Of a stretch of DNA of 64,000 nucleotides, positions 28,125 through 36,496 are shown piece by piece. Every line of letters starts with the position of its first letter. The stretch's first letter is position 1. Below the pieces are notes generated by a model. It was not told the origin of the DNA. It saw only the letters and a program-made list of their open reading frames with translations, and searched no databases. Position numbers and translations under genes: made by a program. Origin of the DNA: Bordetella parapertussis. Its GTDB lineage: Bacteria; Pseudomonadota; Gammaproteobacteria; Burkholderiales; Burkholderiaceae_C. The stretch covers positions 1-64,000 of the forward strand of contig CAMBSK010000002.1 in the NCBI GenBank assembly GCA_945870575.1, read 5' to 3'.

Positions 28125-28502
28125 ATGTCTGCTGTCATTGCCATTTGTATAGGAGCCTGTGTCGGTGCGTTAGCGCGCTGGCAACTCGGCGTGCACTTTA
28201 ACCAGAATGCTGCCTTGCCTTGGGGAACTTTGTACGCCAATTTGATAGGCGGTTACCTTATAGGTGTATGCGTCGCCGTGTTCAACAACCTGCCCGAACT
28301 CGACCCTGTGTGGCGGCTGCTGCTGGTCACCGGGTTTCTGGGCGCGCTCACTACCTTCTCTTCGTTCAGCAGCGAAGTTGTGCAAATGCTGCTCGGCTCT
28401 CGCTTTGGTCTGGCATTGCTGACAGCAGGTTTGCATTTGTTCGGTTCTTTGTTGTGTACGCTGGCTGGTATCAAAACCATAGAGTTAATGTGGGTGCGGT
28501 AA
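28125..28502 (+). CDS. crcB: Fluoride exporter CrcB/Fluc
   Basis: Encodes 125 residues with four membrane helices. GALARWQLG, WGTLYANLIGGYLIG and GFLGALTTFSSFSSEV are the conserved Fluc motifs, including the Asn and the TTFSSF phenylalanine-box region. It dimerises to export fluoride. Confidence 0.94.
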   Translation: MSAVIAICIGACVGALARWQLGVHFNQNAALPWGTLYANLIGGYLIGVCVAVFNNLPELDPVWRLLLVTGFLGALTTFSSFSSEVVQMLLGSRFGLALLTAGLHLFGSLLCTLAGIKTIELMWVR

Positions 28503-28539
28503 GCCGGTTGTCAGCGCCATCCGTGACATTGTGGTTTGC

Positions 28540-29628
28540 ATGAACAGCCAAACCCTTCCCGTCAATCGTTTGACCCAGATTGAGCAAGCCCGCCTTAACG
28601 TGATGAACGAAGGCGCTTTTGCTTCGCCATGGCTGTCCGACTGGATCAGCCAAAGCTGGCAGCGCTGTCTGCAACAAGGCATGCAACCGCATGACGAGGT
28701 CGGCTTTGCCCCTTTATCGCAGGCGCAGATCAACCGCACGCTGGACCGCAACCATGACTTTGTGCAAGCCGCCCGGCCTGAACTTGAGCGGCTTGGTCGC
28801 GCGATTGCAGGCACTTCTTTTTTTGCACTGATCACCGACGCCCAAGGCGTGGTTGTCGATGTCGGCAGCGGCATTGACAGACACGACAAACGCGTAGATG
28901 CCATCGCACGCATCGGTATCGATTTGAGCGAGCAAGCTGTCGGCACCACCGCCATCAGCGCAGCTTTGAATACCCAAAAACCGGTGTGGTTGCACCGGGG
29001 CGAACATTTTTTCAATGACACCTCTGTTTACAGTTGCGCCGGTGCGCCGCTGTGGAACGGTCAAGGAGAATGCATAGGCATGCTTGACCTGACCGGCGTC
29101 ATGAGCCAGGAGCGCCCGGAGTTAATGCATCTGGCCGCCTTGTCGGCTTGCAGCATCAGCAATGCCTTGTTGCTGCGCCAAACTCACCATTTGTTGCTGC
29201 GCCTGAATTGGCCCGGTCGCTTAACGGGTGACGACCATGACGACTTGCTACTGCTTGACGAAGAAGGCCGAGTGCTTGGTGCCAATCTGCTGGCCCGTGA
29301 GATGCTAAACCTCGTCAAACATACACAACCTCACGCCAGCGACTTGTTTGCTATTCCCATGGGCTTGTTGTTTGATGCAGCCACACATGCCAACTCCATG
29401 GAAGTCCCTTTGTGGTCAGGATTGCATTTGCATATCAAAGCCGGTTTGCAAAAAACTTTCCAAAATGCGTCACAACCGGCTGCTACAGGTGCATTGCACC
29501 AAATTCAATCGGCAGTTATCAATAAGGCGATTGCCCACGCCAAAGGCAATGTAGCGCAGGCCGCCAAGGCACTGGGCATCAGCCGGGCGACACTTTACCG
29601 AAAATTGGCGCGCAAAAACAGCCACTAG
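28540..29628 (+). CDS. AcoR-like regulator lacking the AAA+ domain
   Basis: Encodes 362 residues from the ATG at 28540; a GTG at 28531 is possible. The N-terminal half matches the sensory half of AcoR-type activators (SWQRCLQQG, then a GAF-like region with GTTAISAAL, YSCAGAPLW and GMLDLTGV). The C-terminus is a Fis-type helix-turn-helix (NVAQAAKALGISRATLYRKL). The central sigma-54 AAA+ module (GAFTGA, Walker motifs) is absent. It probably controls the TRAP transporter genes 62 bases downstream by a sigma-54-independent route. Confidence 0.8.
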   Translation: MNSQTLPVNRLTQIEQARLNVMNEGAFASPWLSDWISQSWQRCLQQGMQPHDEVGFAPLSQAQINRTLDRNHDFVQAARPELERLGRAIAGTSFFALITDAQGVVVDVGSGIDRHDKRVDAIARIGIDLSEQAVGTTAISAALNTQKPVWLHRGEHFFNDTSVYSCAGAPLWNGQGECIGMLDLTGVMSQERPELMHLAALSACSISNALLLRQTHHLLLRLNWPGRLTGDDHDDLLLLDEEGRVLGANLLAREMLNLVKHTQPHASDLFAIPMGLLFDAATHANSMEVPLWSGLHLHIKAGLQKTFQNASQPAATGALHQIQSAVINKAIAHAKGNVAQAAKALGISRATLYRKLARKNSH

Positions 29629-29690
29629 TCCCAGCAGGGTGGTTAAATTGGCGCATAAAATGCTCGCTTGCCCATTTACCGGAGCCTGAC

Positions 29691-30296
29691 ATGCAGGGAT
29701 TACTGAAATTTTCGAACGGTGTCGACCGCTTCAACACTTGGATCAACAAATACGTGATTTGGTTGATATTGGCAGCCACCCTGATCAGTGCCATCAACGC
29801 CTTGGTGCGCAAAATCTTCAACACCAGCTCCAACGCTTTTTTGGAAGTGCAATGGTATTTATTTGCCGCTTCCTTTTTGCTGGCATCTTGCTACACGCTG
29901 TTACAAAACGAGCACGTCAAGATTGATGTGATTTACGCCAAATTCAATCGCCAGACTCAGACCAAAATTGATATCTTCGGATTCGCTTGTTTCATGTTGC
30001 CCATGTGCACGGCGGTGATGTGGTTTGGCGTACCGTTTTTCTGGAAAGGTCTGATGTCCGGAGAAATGTCCTCCAACGCTGGTGGCTTGATCCGTTGGCC
30101 TGTGTACGCCATGATCCCGCTGGGCTTTGGATTGTTGTGGTTGCAAGGCATGTCTGAATTGATCAAGCGTGTCGCCTACCTCAAAGGAATCATCCCAGAC
30201 CCAACGCTCAAGCCCGGCGAAAAATCTGCCGAAGAAGAACTGGCCGAAGAAATTCGCAAATTGGCAGAATCCAAAACCCATCCACAAAACGCCTGA
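29691..30296 (+). CDS. dctQ: TRAP transporter small membrane subunit DctQ
   Basis: Encodes 201 residues with four membrane segments and the DctQ marker LEVQWYLFAASFLLASCYTL. The C-terminal 40 residues are charged and cytoplasmic. It pairs with the large permease starting 16 bases downstream. Confidence 0.88.
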   Translation: MQGLLKFSNGVDRFNTWINKYVIWLILAATLISAINALVRKIFNTSSNAFLEVQWYLFAASFLLASCYTLLQNEHVKIDVIYAKFNRQTQTKIDIFGFACFMLPMCTAVMWFGVPFFWKGLMSGEMSSNAGGLIRWPVYAMIPLGFGLLWLQGMSELIKRVAYLKGIIPDPTLKPGEKSAEEELAEEIRKLAESKTHPQNA

Positions 30297-30312
30297 ACCG
30301 GGAACGACAATC

Positions 30313-32082
30313 ATGGAATTTTTTATACACAACCTCGCCCCGGTCATGTTCCTGGGACTGATTGTTTTTCTGATGCTGGGTTTTCCGGTAGCTTTCAGTT
30401 TGGGCGCATGCGGCTTGTTTTTCGGCTTCATCGGCATTGAATTGGGCGTGTTGCCCGAAGCCTTGTTGCAAGCTTTGCCTTTGCGCATCTTCGGCATCAT
30501 GCAAAACGACACCTTGCTGGCCATTCCGTTTTTCACGCTCATGGGCTTGATACTGGAACGATCCGGCATGGCCGAGGACTTGCTGGACACCATCGGCCAA
30601 TTGTTCGGTCCGGTTCGAGGCGGCTTGGCATTCGCCGTGATCTTTGTCGGCGCCTTGTTGGCAGCGACCACCGGTGTGGTGGCGGCATCTGTTATTTCCA
30701 TGGGACTGATTTCCTTGCCCATCATGCTGCGCTACGGTTATGACCGTCGCATCGCGTCTGGCGTGATTGCCGCGTCAGGCACCTTGGCACAAATCATCCC
30801 GCCATCACTGGTACTGATCATTTTGGCCGACCAACTCGGTCGCAGCGTCGGTGAAATGTACAAAGGTGCCTTCCTACCAGGCTTCATATTGACCGGCTTG
30901 TATGTGTTGTTCATCATGGGCGTGGCCATTTTCCGCCCGCAATGGGTGCCCGCCTTGCCGCTATCTGCCCGCACCATCCGCGAAGACAACGGCAAATCGG
31001 GTTTGCTTTCTCTGCTGCTTCTGACGATTTTGTGTACTTTTTCCGCCGTGTATTTGGCGCAAAGTTATCCCGCCATCTTGGACTACTTCAAAGGCAGCAC
31101 TGGCTCCAATCCGGCCGCAGATGAAACCATCGTGGTGTCGCTTTGCTGCGGTGTATTGTTGGCTTTTGTGCTGGCCGTGGTCAATAAAACGACGCGTCTG
31201 GGTTTGCTTTCCAACATGGCCGAGCGGGTCACTTTCGTTTTGATTCCCCCGTTGCTGCTGATCTTCTTGGTGCTGGGAACGATCTTTTTGGGCATTGCCA
31301 CCCCGACAGAGGGTGGCGCCATGGGTGCATTGGGGGCCATCATCATGGCTACCGTGCGCGGACGGCTCAGCTATTCGCTGCTCAAACAGGCTTTGACCTC
31401 CACCACCAAATTGTCCAGCTTTGTGCTTTTCATTCTGATTGGCTCCACCTGTTTCAGCCTGGTATTCCAAGGCGTGGATGGACATATCTGGGTGGAACAT
31501 TTGCTGGGCGATTTGCCGGGCGGTCAACTCGGTTTTCTGATCGTCGTCAACATAATGATTTTTGTGCTCGCCTTTTTCTTGGACTTCTTTGAACTGGCGT
31601 TCATCGTGGTGCCGCTGCTCGGGCCCGTCGCAGAAAAGCTCGGCATCGATCTGATATGGTTTGGTGTGTTGTTGGCCGTCAACATGCAAACATCGTTCAT
31701 GCACCCGCCATTCGGATTCGCGCTGTTTTATTTGCGCAGTGTGGCGCCGATCAAAGCGTATTTCGACAAGCCCACGCAAAAAGAAATTCAACCGGTCACC
31801 ACCATGCAAATTTATTGGGGGGCCGTGCCTTACGTCATCATCCAAATCATCATGGTTGGCCTGATCATTGCCTTCCCCGGCATTGTCTCCAGTGGGCTGG
31901 AGAAAACAGAGGTATTGAGCGATGAGCAGGTGCAAATCGAAATGATGAATGCCACAATAGAAGGCGAAACGTCTGTTGACCCGGCGGCTGCGCAAACCGG
32001 TACTGAGACAGAAACCAAACCGGAAGACGATCCGATGAAGATGATGCAAGAGTCTATGAACAAGGAAAACGAGAAAAAATAA
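30313..32082 (+). CDS. dctM: TRAP transporter large permease DctM
   Basis: Encodes 589 residues from the ATG at 30313; an upstream start at 30169 would lie inside dctQ. It has the DctM pattern of about twelve or more helices, with SGTLAQIIPPSLVLIILADQ and ATPTEGGAMGALGA. It is longer than the usual 430 residues, with extra segments near residues 220-290 and an acidic tail after the last helix. This large type goes with DctP proteins of the TakP group for organic acids. Confidence 0.9.
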   Translation: MEFFIHNLAPVMFLGLIVFLMLGFPVAFSLGACGLFFGFIGIELGVLPEALLQALPLRIFGIMQNDTLLAIPFFTLMGLILERSGMAEDLLDTIGQLFGPVRGGLAFAVIFVGALLAATTGVVAASVISMGLISLPIMLRYGYDRRIASGVIAASGTLAQIIPPSLVLIILADQLGRSVGEMYKGAFLPGFILTGLYVLFIMGVAIFRPQWVPALPLSARTIREDNGKSGLLSLLLLTILCTFSAVYLAQSYPAILDYFKGSTGSNPAADETIVVSLCCGVLLAFVLAVVNKTTRLGLLSNMAERVTFVLIPPLLLIFLVLGTIFLGIATPTEGGAMGALGAIIMATVRGRLSYSLLKQALTSTTKLSSFVLFILIGSTCFSLVFQGVDGHIWVEHLLGDLPGGQLGFLIVVNIMIFVLAFFLDFFELAFIVVPLLGPVAEKLGIDLIWFGVLLAVNMQTSFMHPPFGFALFYLRSVAPIKAYFDKPTQKEIQPVTTMQIYWGAVPYVIIQIIMVGLIIAFPGIVSSGLEKTEVLSDEQVQIEMMNATIEGETSVDPAAAQTGTETETKPEDDPMKMMQESMNKENEKK

Positions 32083-32150
32083 AGCCCGAGACAAACCTGC
32101 AATCCAGGTCTGTCTGTGTTTGCCCGGTCTATGTTGTTTTCCCTGACAGC

Positions 32151-32185
32151 CAGAAAAAAGCCCCGCACCGCGGGGCTTTTTTCTG
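32151..32185. terminator. Bidirectional terminator between dctM and dctP
   Basis: A perfect 16-pair hairpin with a three-base ACC loop: arms CAGAAAAAAGCCCCGC and GCGGGGCTTTTTTCTG. A-run and T-run on either side let it stop both the + strand dctQM and the - strand dctP transcripts. Confidence 0.92.
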
Positions 32186-32197
32186 GCAAAGTTCAAA

Positions 32198-33277
32198 TCA
32201 GAGTTTGACGCCTTGCATATAGCGGTCAAAGGTGGCTTCGGAGAAGCGGAACCACAGGTTTTGTTGTTTGCGAAACGCTGAATAGTCAGCGTACACCTTT
32301 TTCCAGTTCGGGTTTTTGGCACTGAGTTCATCGTACAAGGCCATGGATTCTTTGAAAGCGATGTCCATGACATCCTTGGGAAACGGCAGAACCTTGGTTT
32401 TACTGGCCACCAGTTGCATCAAAGCGCCAGGGTTGCGTGCATCGTATTTGGCCTGACAGTCTACATGGGCAAATGCGGAAGCGCATTCAATGATGGACTT
32501 GTTGACTGCAGACAAGCTGTTGTAAGCCTTGTCATTGATGAAGAAGTCCAACTCAGGACCGCCTTCCCACCAACCTGGATAGTAATAAAAGGGAGCGACC
32601 TTGTTGAAGCCGAGTTTTTGGTCGTCGTAAGGGCCGATCCACTCGGCAGCGTCGATGGTGCCTTTTTCCAGCGATTGGTAAATCTCACCGCCGGGAATGT
32701 TTTGCGGGACGCCGCCCATGCGCTCAATCACCTTACCGGCAAAACCGCCGACGCGGAATTTCAGGCCTTTGATATCGGCAATGGATTTGATTTCCTTGCG
32801 GAACCAACCGCCCATTTGCGAGCCGGTGTTACCGCCGGGGAAATTGACAATGTTGTATTGCTTGTAAAACTCGCGCATCAGCTTCATGCCGTTGCCCTGA
32901 AACATCCAAGCCGTCATCTGACGGCTGTTCAAACCGAAAGGCACGGCACAACCAAGTGCAAATGTTTCATCCTTGCCGAAGAAGTAATAAGGCGAGGTGT
33001 GCGCCATTTCAACCGTAGCGTTTTGCACACCGTCCACCACGCCGAACGGAGGCATGAGTTCACCGGCAGCGTGGGTGGAAATGACGAATTTGCCACCGCT
33101 CAACTCATTGACTTTTTTGGCAAAGGTTTCAGCAGAACCGTAAATAGTGTCCAGTGATTTGGGAAAGCTTGACGCCAGGCGCCAGCGTATGGCTTCTTGC
33201 GCATGTACAGCAGGGGCTATGCCAGTTGCAAGTACGCCGGCAATGCCTGCATTTTTAAGTGCGGAACGACGATCCAT
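32198..33277 (-). CDS. dctP: TRAP transporter periplasmic binding protein DctP (TakP-like)
   Basis: Encodes 359 residues. The signal peptide (MDRRSALKNAGIAG to VHA) has a twin-arginine. LASSFPKSLDTIYGSAE, the AGELMPPFGVVDGVQNATVEM segment and GGVPQNIPGGEIYQSLEKG are close to the TakP group that binds 2-oxo acids. It faces dctQM rather than preceding them, so the binding protein is expressed from its own promoter. Confidence 0.88.
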   Translation of the reverse strand: MDRRSALKNAGIAGVLATGIAPAVHAQEAIRWRLASSFPKSLDTIYGSAETFAKKVNELSGGKFVISTHAAGELMPPFGVVDGVQNATVEMAHTSPYYFFGKDETFALGCAVPFGLNSRQMTAWMFQGNGMKLMREFYKQYNIVNFPGGNTGSQMGGWFRKEIKSIADIKGLKFRVGGFAGKVIERMGGVPQNIPGGEIYQSLEKGTIDAAEWIGPYDDQKLGFNKVAPFYYYPGWWEGGPELDFFINDKAYNSLSAVNKSIIECASAFAHVDCQAKYDARNPGALMQLVASKTKVLPFPKDVMDIAFKESMALYDELSAKNPNWKKVYADYSAFRKQQNLWFRFSEATFDRYMQGVKL

Positions 33278-33317
33278 GGGAACTCCAATTAAACAAGGGA
33301 TGAATTCAAAAATTTTA

Positions 33318-35216
33318 TCAGCCGACCAGTTTCAAACCTTTGGCGGCGGTGACAACTTCCGCAGAGATGATAGGGGCAAAACGCTGACGAACTGAATGCT
33401 CGATGCCGACAGCATCCAGGCCCAGTTGCGAAAGAATCTTGACTGGGTCGCCGTGCTCAGTGAATACATCGGGTACGCCAAGACGCAACACAGGGACAGT
33501 GACACCGGCATCTTGCAAAGCTTCCAGCACAGCAGAACCGGCACCACCCATGAGCGCGCCCTCTTCCACGGTCACCAACGCGTCGTGAGAGGAGGCGATT
33601 TGCAGCAGCAACTCTGTGTCCAAAGGCTTGGCCCAGCGCATATTGACTACCGTGGCATTCAGGTTTTGTGCCGCTTGCAAAGCCGGGTAAAGCATGGTGC
33701 CAAAAGCCAGGATTGCCACGCCCTGGCCTTGCTTGCGGATCTCGCCCTTACCAAAGGGCAGCGTGGGCAAGCCTGAGGACATAGGTGTACCTGCACCTGA
33801 TCCACGAGGATAGCGAACCGCGACTGTGTGGTCTTGTGCGTGCGCCGTGCTGAGCAACATGCGGCATTCGTTTTCGTCGGCCGGACAGGCAATGCTGACT
33901 TGCGGAATACAACGCAAAAAGGGAATGTCGTACAAGCCTGCGTGGGTTGGTCCGTCGGCGCCGACGATACCGGCGCGGTCCAGCGCCAGCACCATGGGCA
34001 GTTTTTGCAAAGCCACATCGTGTATCAGTTGGTCATAGGCGCGCTGTAAAAACGTGGAGTAAATGGCGACGACCGGCTTCAAGCCCTCGCAGGCCATACC
34101 GGCAGCAAAAGTCAGCGCGTGTTGTTCGGCGATACCGACATCGTGATATCGCTCAGGAAAACGCCTGTGAAATTCAACCATGCCTGAACCTTCGCGCATC
34201 GCCGGTGTGATGGCAACAAGCTTGGGATCCTGTGCCGCCATGTCGCACAACCAGTTGCCGAACACCTGGCTAAACGTTTGTTTGGGTGCAGCTGCGGGAG
34301 GAACAAGTCCGATCTTGGGATCAAATTTTCCAGGTCCGTGGTAGGCGATAGGGTCGGCTTCGGCCAGCTTGTAGCCCTGGCCTTTGCGAGTAACCACATG
34401 CAAAAACTGTGGACCGTTCAAATTCTTGATGTTTTGCAATGTGGGGATCAAGACCTCAAGATCATGGCCGTCGATAGGACCTATGTAATTGAAGCCGAAT
34501 TTTTCAAACAAAGTGGCCGGCAGAATCAAGCCCTTGGTCTGGTGTTCAAGTCGACGCGCCAACTCAAACAAGGGCGGTGCGTTTTTCAAAACTTGGCGGC
34601 CTACCTCTTTGGCGGCGGTGTAAAAACGACCACTCATCAATTGCGCCAAATAGCGGTTTAGCGCACCGACTGGCGGGCTGATGGACATGTCGTTGTCGTT
34701 GAGTATGACGAGCATGTTGCAATCGCTGACACCGGCGTTATTCATTGCCTCAAAAGCCATGCCGGCGGTCATGGCGCCGTCGCCGATGATGGCCACGCTG
34801 TGTCTGTGCTCGCCTTTTTGCTTTGCCGCCATGGCCATGCCGAGTGCAGCGGAAATGCTGGTGGATGAATGCGCCGTACCAAAGTGGTCGAATTCACTTT
34901 CATCCCGCTTGGGGAAACCGGCGACACCACCTAATTGGCGCAAACTGCCCATGCGATCACGGCGGCCGGTGAGGATTTTGTGCGGGTAGGTTTGGTGACC
35001 AACGTCCCAAACAAACCGGTCATGCGGGGTATTGAACACGTAATGCAGGGCAACCGTCAATTCCACCGTACCCAGATTGGAGCTGAAATGCCCGCCGGTC
35101 TTACCCACGCTTTCAATCAGAAAATGGCGCAACTCACCGGCCAATACAGGCAATTGTTGCGGGGACAGCCGCCGCACATCCGCTGGCGATTGGATACTGT
35201 CTAACAAAGGGGTCAT
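33318..35216 (-). CDS. dxs: 1-deoxy-D-xylulose-5-phosphate synthase
   Basis: Encodes 632 residues, full length. [18 protein letters not shown] binds thiamine diphosphate, [14 protein letters not shown] and [15 protein letters not shown] are family hallmarks. It makes the first intermediate of the MEP pathway and so supplies the isoprenoid for carotenoids and the bacteriochlorophyll tail. A PpsR box 62 bases upstream indicates light/oxygen control with the pigment genes. Confidence 0.96.
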   Translation of the reverse strand: MTPLLDSIQSPADVRRLSPQQLPVLAGELRHFLIESVGKTGGHFSSNLGTVELTVALHYVFNTPHDRFVWDVGHQTYPHKILTGRRDRMGSLRQLGGVAGFPKRDESEFDHFGTAHSSTSISAALGMAMAAKQKGEHRHSVAIIGDGAMTAGMAFEAMNNAGVSDCNMLVILNDNDMSISPPVGALNRYLAQLMSGRFYTAAKEVGRQVLKNAPPLFELARRLEHQTKGLILPATLFEKFGFNYIGPIDGHDLEVLIPTLQNIKNLNGPQFLHVVTRKGQGYKLAEADPIAYHGPGKFDPKIGLVPPAAAPKQTFSQVFGNWLCDMAAQDPKLVAITPAMREGSGMVEFHRRFPERYHDVGIAEQHALTFAAGMACEGLKPVVAIYSTFLQRAYDQLIHDVALQKLPMVLALDRAGIVGADGPTHAGLYDIPFLRCIPQVSIACPADENECRMLLSTAHAQDHTVAVRYPRGSGAGTPMSSGLPTLPFGKGEIRKQGQGVAILAFGTMLYPALQAAQNLNATVVNMRWAKPLDTELLLQIASSHDALVTVEEGALMGGAGSAVLEALQDAGVTVPVLRLGVPDVFTEHGDPVKILSQLGLDAVGIEHSVRQRFAPIISAEVVTAAKGLKLVG

Positions 35217-35277
35217 CTGGCCTTCTCCTGCAATGCATGCCTCAAAGGCAAAGTGCGCTTATTCATTAGCTTAAGTG

Positions 35278-35295
35278 TGTCAACTGAAGTTGACA
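35278..35295. promoter_or_regulatory. PpsR box upstream of dxs
   Basis: TGTCAACTGAAGTTGACA fits TGT-N12-ACA exactly and is an almost perfect palindrome. It lies between dxs and the HiPIP terminator. PpsR, encoded at 46892-48274, represses such sites under high oxygen. Confidence 0.8.
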
Positions 35296-35334
35296 ATAAG
35301 GGGTTTACCCTAGGAAGCTTAACAGTAATAAAAA

Positions 35335-35360
35335 ACCCCTGGAGCAAAAGCCACAGGGGT
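35335..35360 (-). terminator. Terminator of the HiPIP gene
   Basis: ACCCCTG (35335-35341) pairs with CAGGGGT (35354-35360) over a 12-base loop. On the minus strand TTTTT follows. It lies 32 bases after the HiPIP stop. Confidence 0.75.
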
Positions 35361-35392
35361 CAGAACCGGCTGAACGCGGATAAAAACTGCGA

Positions 35393-35698
35393 TCAGGCTT
35401 TTCTTGCGTAGGCGCTGCACCAGCCTGTGGCAGTGACATTTTTGCCTGCAAACAAGGGGCAGCCACCTGCCTTGTCACCGGCTTTACCCTGGTACAGGGC
35501 ACAATTGGCACAACACTGATCGGACTTGTGGGTGGCGTATTTTTTACCGTCCACCTTGGTGGTGTCAGCTTTGTAACCCAGAGCGGAAGCTTGTGCATCC
35601 TTTTCGTCAACCAGGGCCAGAGCAAACACTTGGCCGCCTGCCAACATGGCAGCGCTGCCCAAACTGAGTTGAATTACAAATTCGCGACGACTGGTCAT
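35393..35698 (-). CDS. High-potential iron-sulfur protein (HiPIP)
   Basis: Encodes 101 residues from the ATG at 35698, which opens with the twin-arginine signal MTSRREFVIQLSLGSAAML, cleaved near FALA. The four cluster cysteines follow the family spacing: CANC, then GGCPLF, then GWCSAY. HiPIP is the periplasmic electron donor to the reaction centre in several phototrophic betaproteobacteria, and its place beside the photosynthesis genes supports that role. The open frame runs 20 codons further but includes no signal. Confidence 0.92.
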   Translation of the reverse strand: MTSRREFVIQLSLGSAAMLAGGQVFALALVDEKDAQASALGYKADTTKVDGKKYATHKSDQCCANCALYQGKAGDKAGGCPLFAGKNVTATGWCSAYARKA

Positions 35699-35821
35699 AA
35701 AAATCTCCGGTAAAGAATGAAAACCCTGACGGGTGCTTAGCTCTGCATTTTTGCCCATACAGAGCCATGATCACTTAACGCTTCGCAGATACCCTAGGTT
35801 GACGCTCAAGTAAACAAAAAT

Positions 35822-36388
35822 TTAAGAGCTGAATGGCCCGTTCAACACAATGGTGGTGTAGTTCAGCACACCAGCTATGGTGACCCAAATCAAATAAGGC
35901 AAGAGCAGCCAGGCTGACAGGCGGCGGTACGGATAAATGAATACCATCAAAAACACAATGCTTTGCCAAATAAATAAGAGTTCAATCATGGACCAGTCCG
36001 GGCGGTGCCATTGAAAATAAAGCTGACTCCAAAAAATATTGAAAAAGGCGTTCAAAGCCAATAAGCACATCCATTTGATGCGCTGCCGGCGGCCCGGGCA
36101 AGCGTGCCAGCCCAGCCAGGCGCAAATGGCTACCAAGGTGAATATCACCGACCAGATCAGCCCGAAAGCCGCATCCGGCGGTTTCCAGGAAGGTTGCTTC
36201 AAGGCAAAGTACCAGGCGTCCAGCACTGTCAAAGATCCACCTATACCGGCCACCCCAAAACTCAGCACAAAAGACAACAGCAGGCTGCGCCAATGCGTTT
36301 TAAGCGTAGGCGATACCGTAATCTGAGTTTCTGAGAGTTGTTCAGAACCCACTGAATCTGGCTGAACGGATTGTTTTTCGAAAATCAA
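35822..36388 (-). CDS. tspO: TspO/MBR family protein
   Basis: Encodes 188 residues with five membrane helices after a soluble lead of about 35 residues. WYFALKQPSWKPPDAAFGLIW and the late LLPYLIWVTIAGVLNY are characteristic. In Rhodobacter TspO is an outer-membrane tetrapyrrole-linked regulator of photosynthesis genes. It diverges from bchH across the PpsR box, so the two may share control. Confidence 0.9.
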   Translation of the reverse strand: MIFEKQSVQPDSVGSEQLSETQITVSPTLKTHWRSLLLSFVLSFGVAGIGGSLTVLDAWYFALKQPSWKPPDAAFGLIWSVIFTLVAICAWLGWHACPGRRQRIKWMCLLALNAFFNIFWSQLYFQWHRPDWSMIELLFIWQSIVFLMVFIYPYRRLSAWLLLPYLIWVTIAGVLNYTTIVLNGPFSS

Positions 36389-36428
36389 GGGTTATCCCTA
36401 GTGATAAATTCGTCCGGACACTTTGTAA

Positions 36429-36446
36429 TGTCAACTTGTATTGACA
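36429..36446. promoter_or_regulatory. PpsR box between tspO and bchH
   Basis: TGTCAACTTGTATTGACA matches TGT-N12-ACA. It sits 51 bases before the bchH ATG and 41 after the tspO start. The following bases, TTGACACATTCTG, recur exactly at the bchF promoter. Confidence 0.8.
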
Positions 36447-36496
36447 CATTCTGTGTTGCGTACATCTCAACCTTCTTTCAGAAAAAGCCATCGCGC

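Noticed and set aside
30169..30312. N-terminal extension of DctM
   Set aside because: The open frame lies inside dctQ and encodes Lys/Pro-rich sequence; the ATG at 30313 fits the family start.
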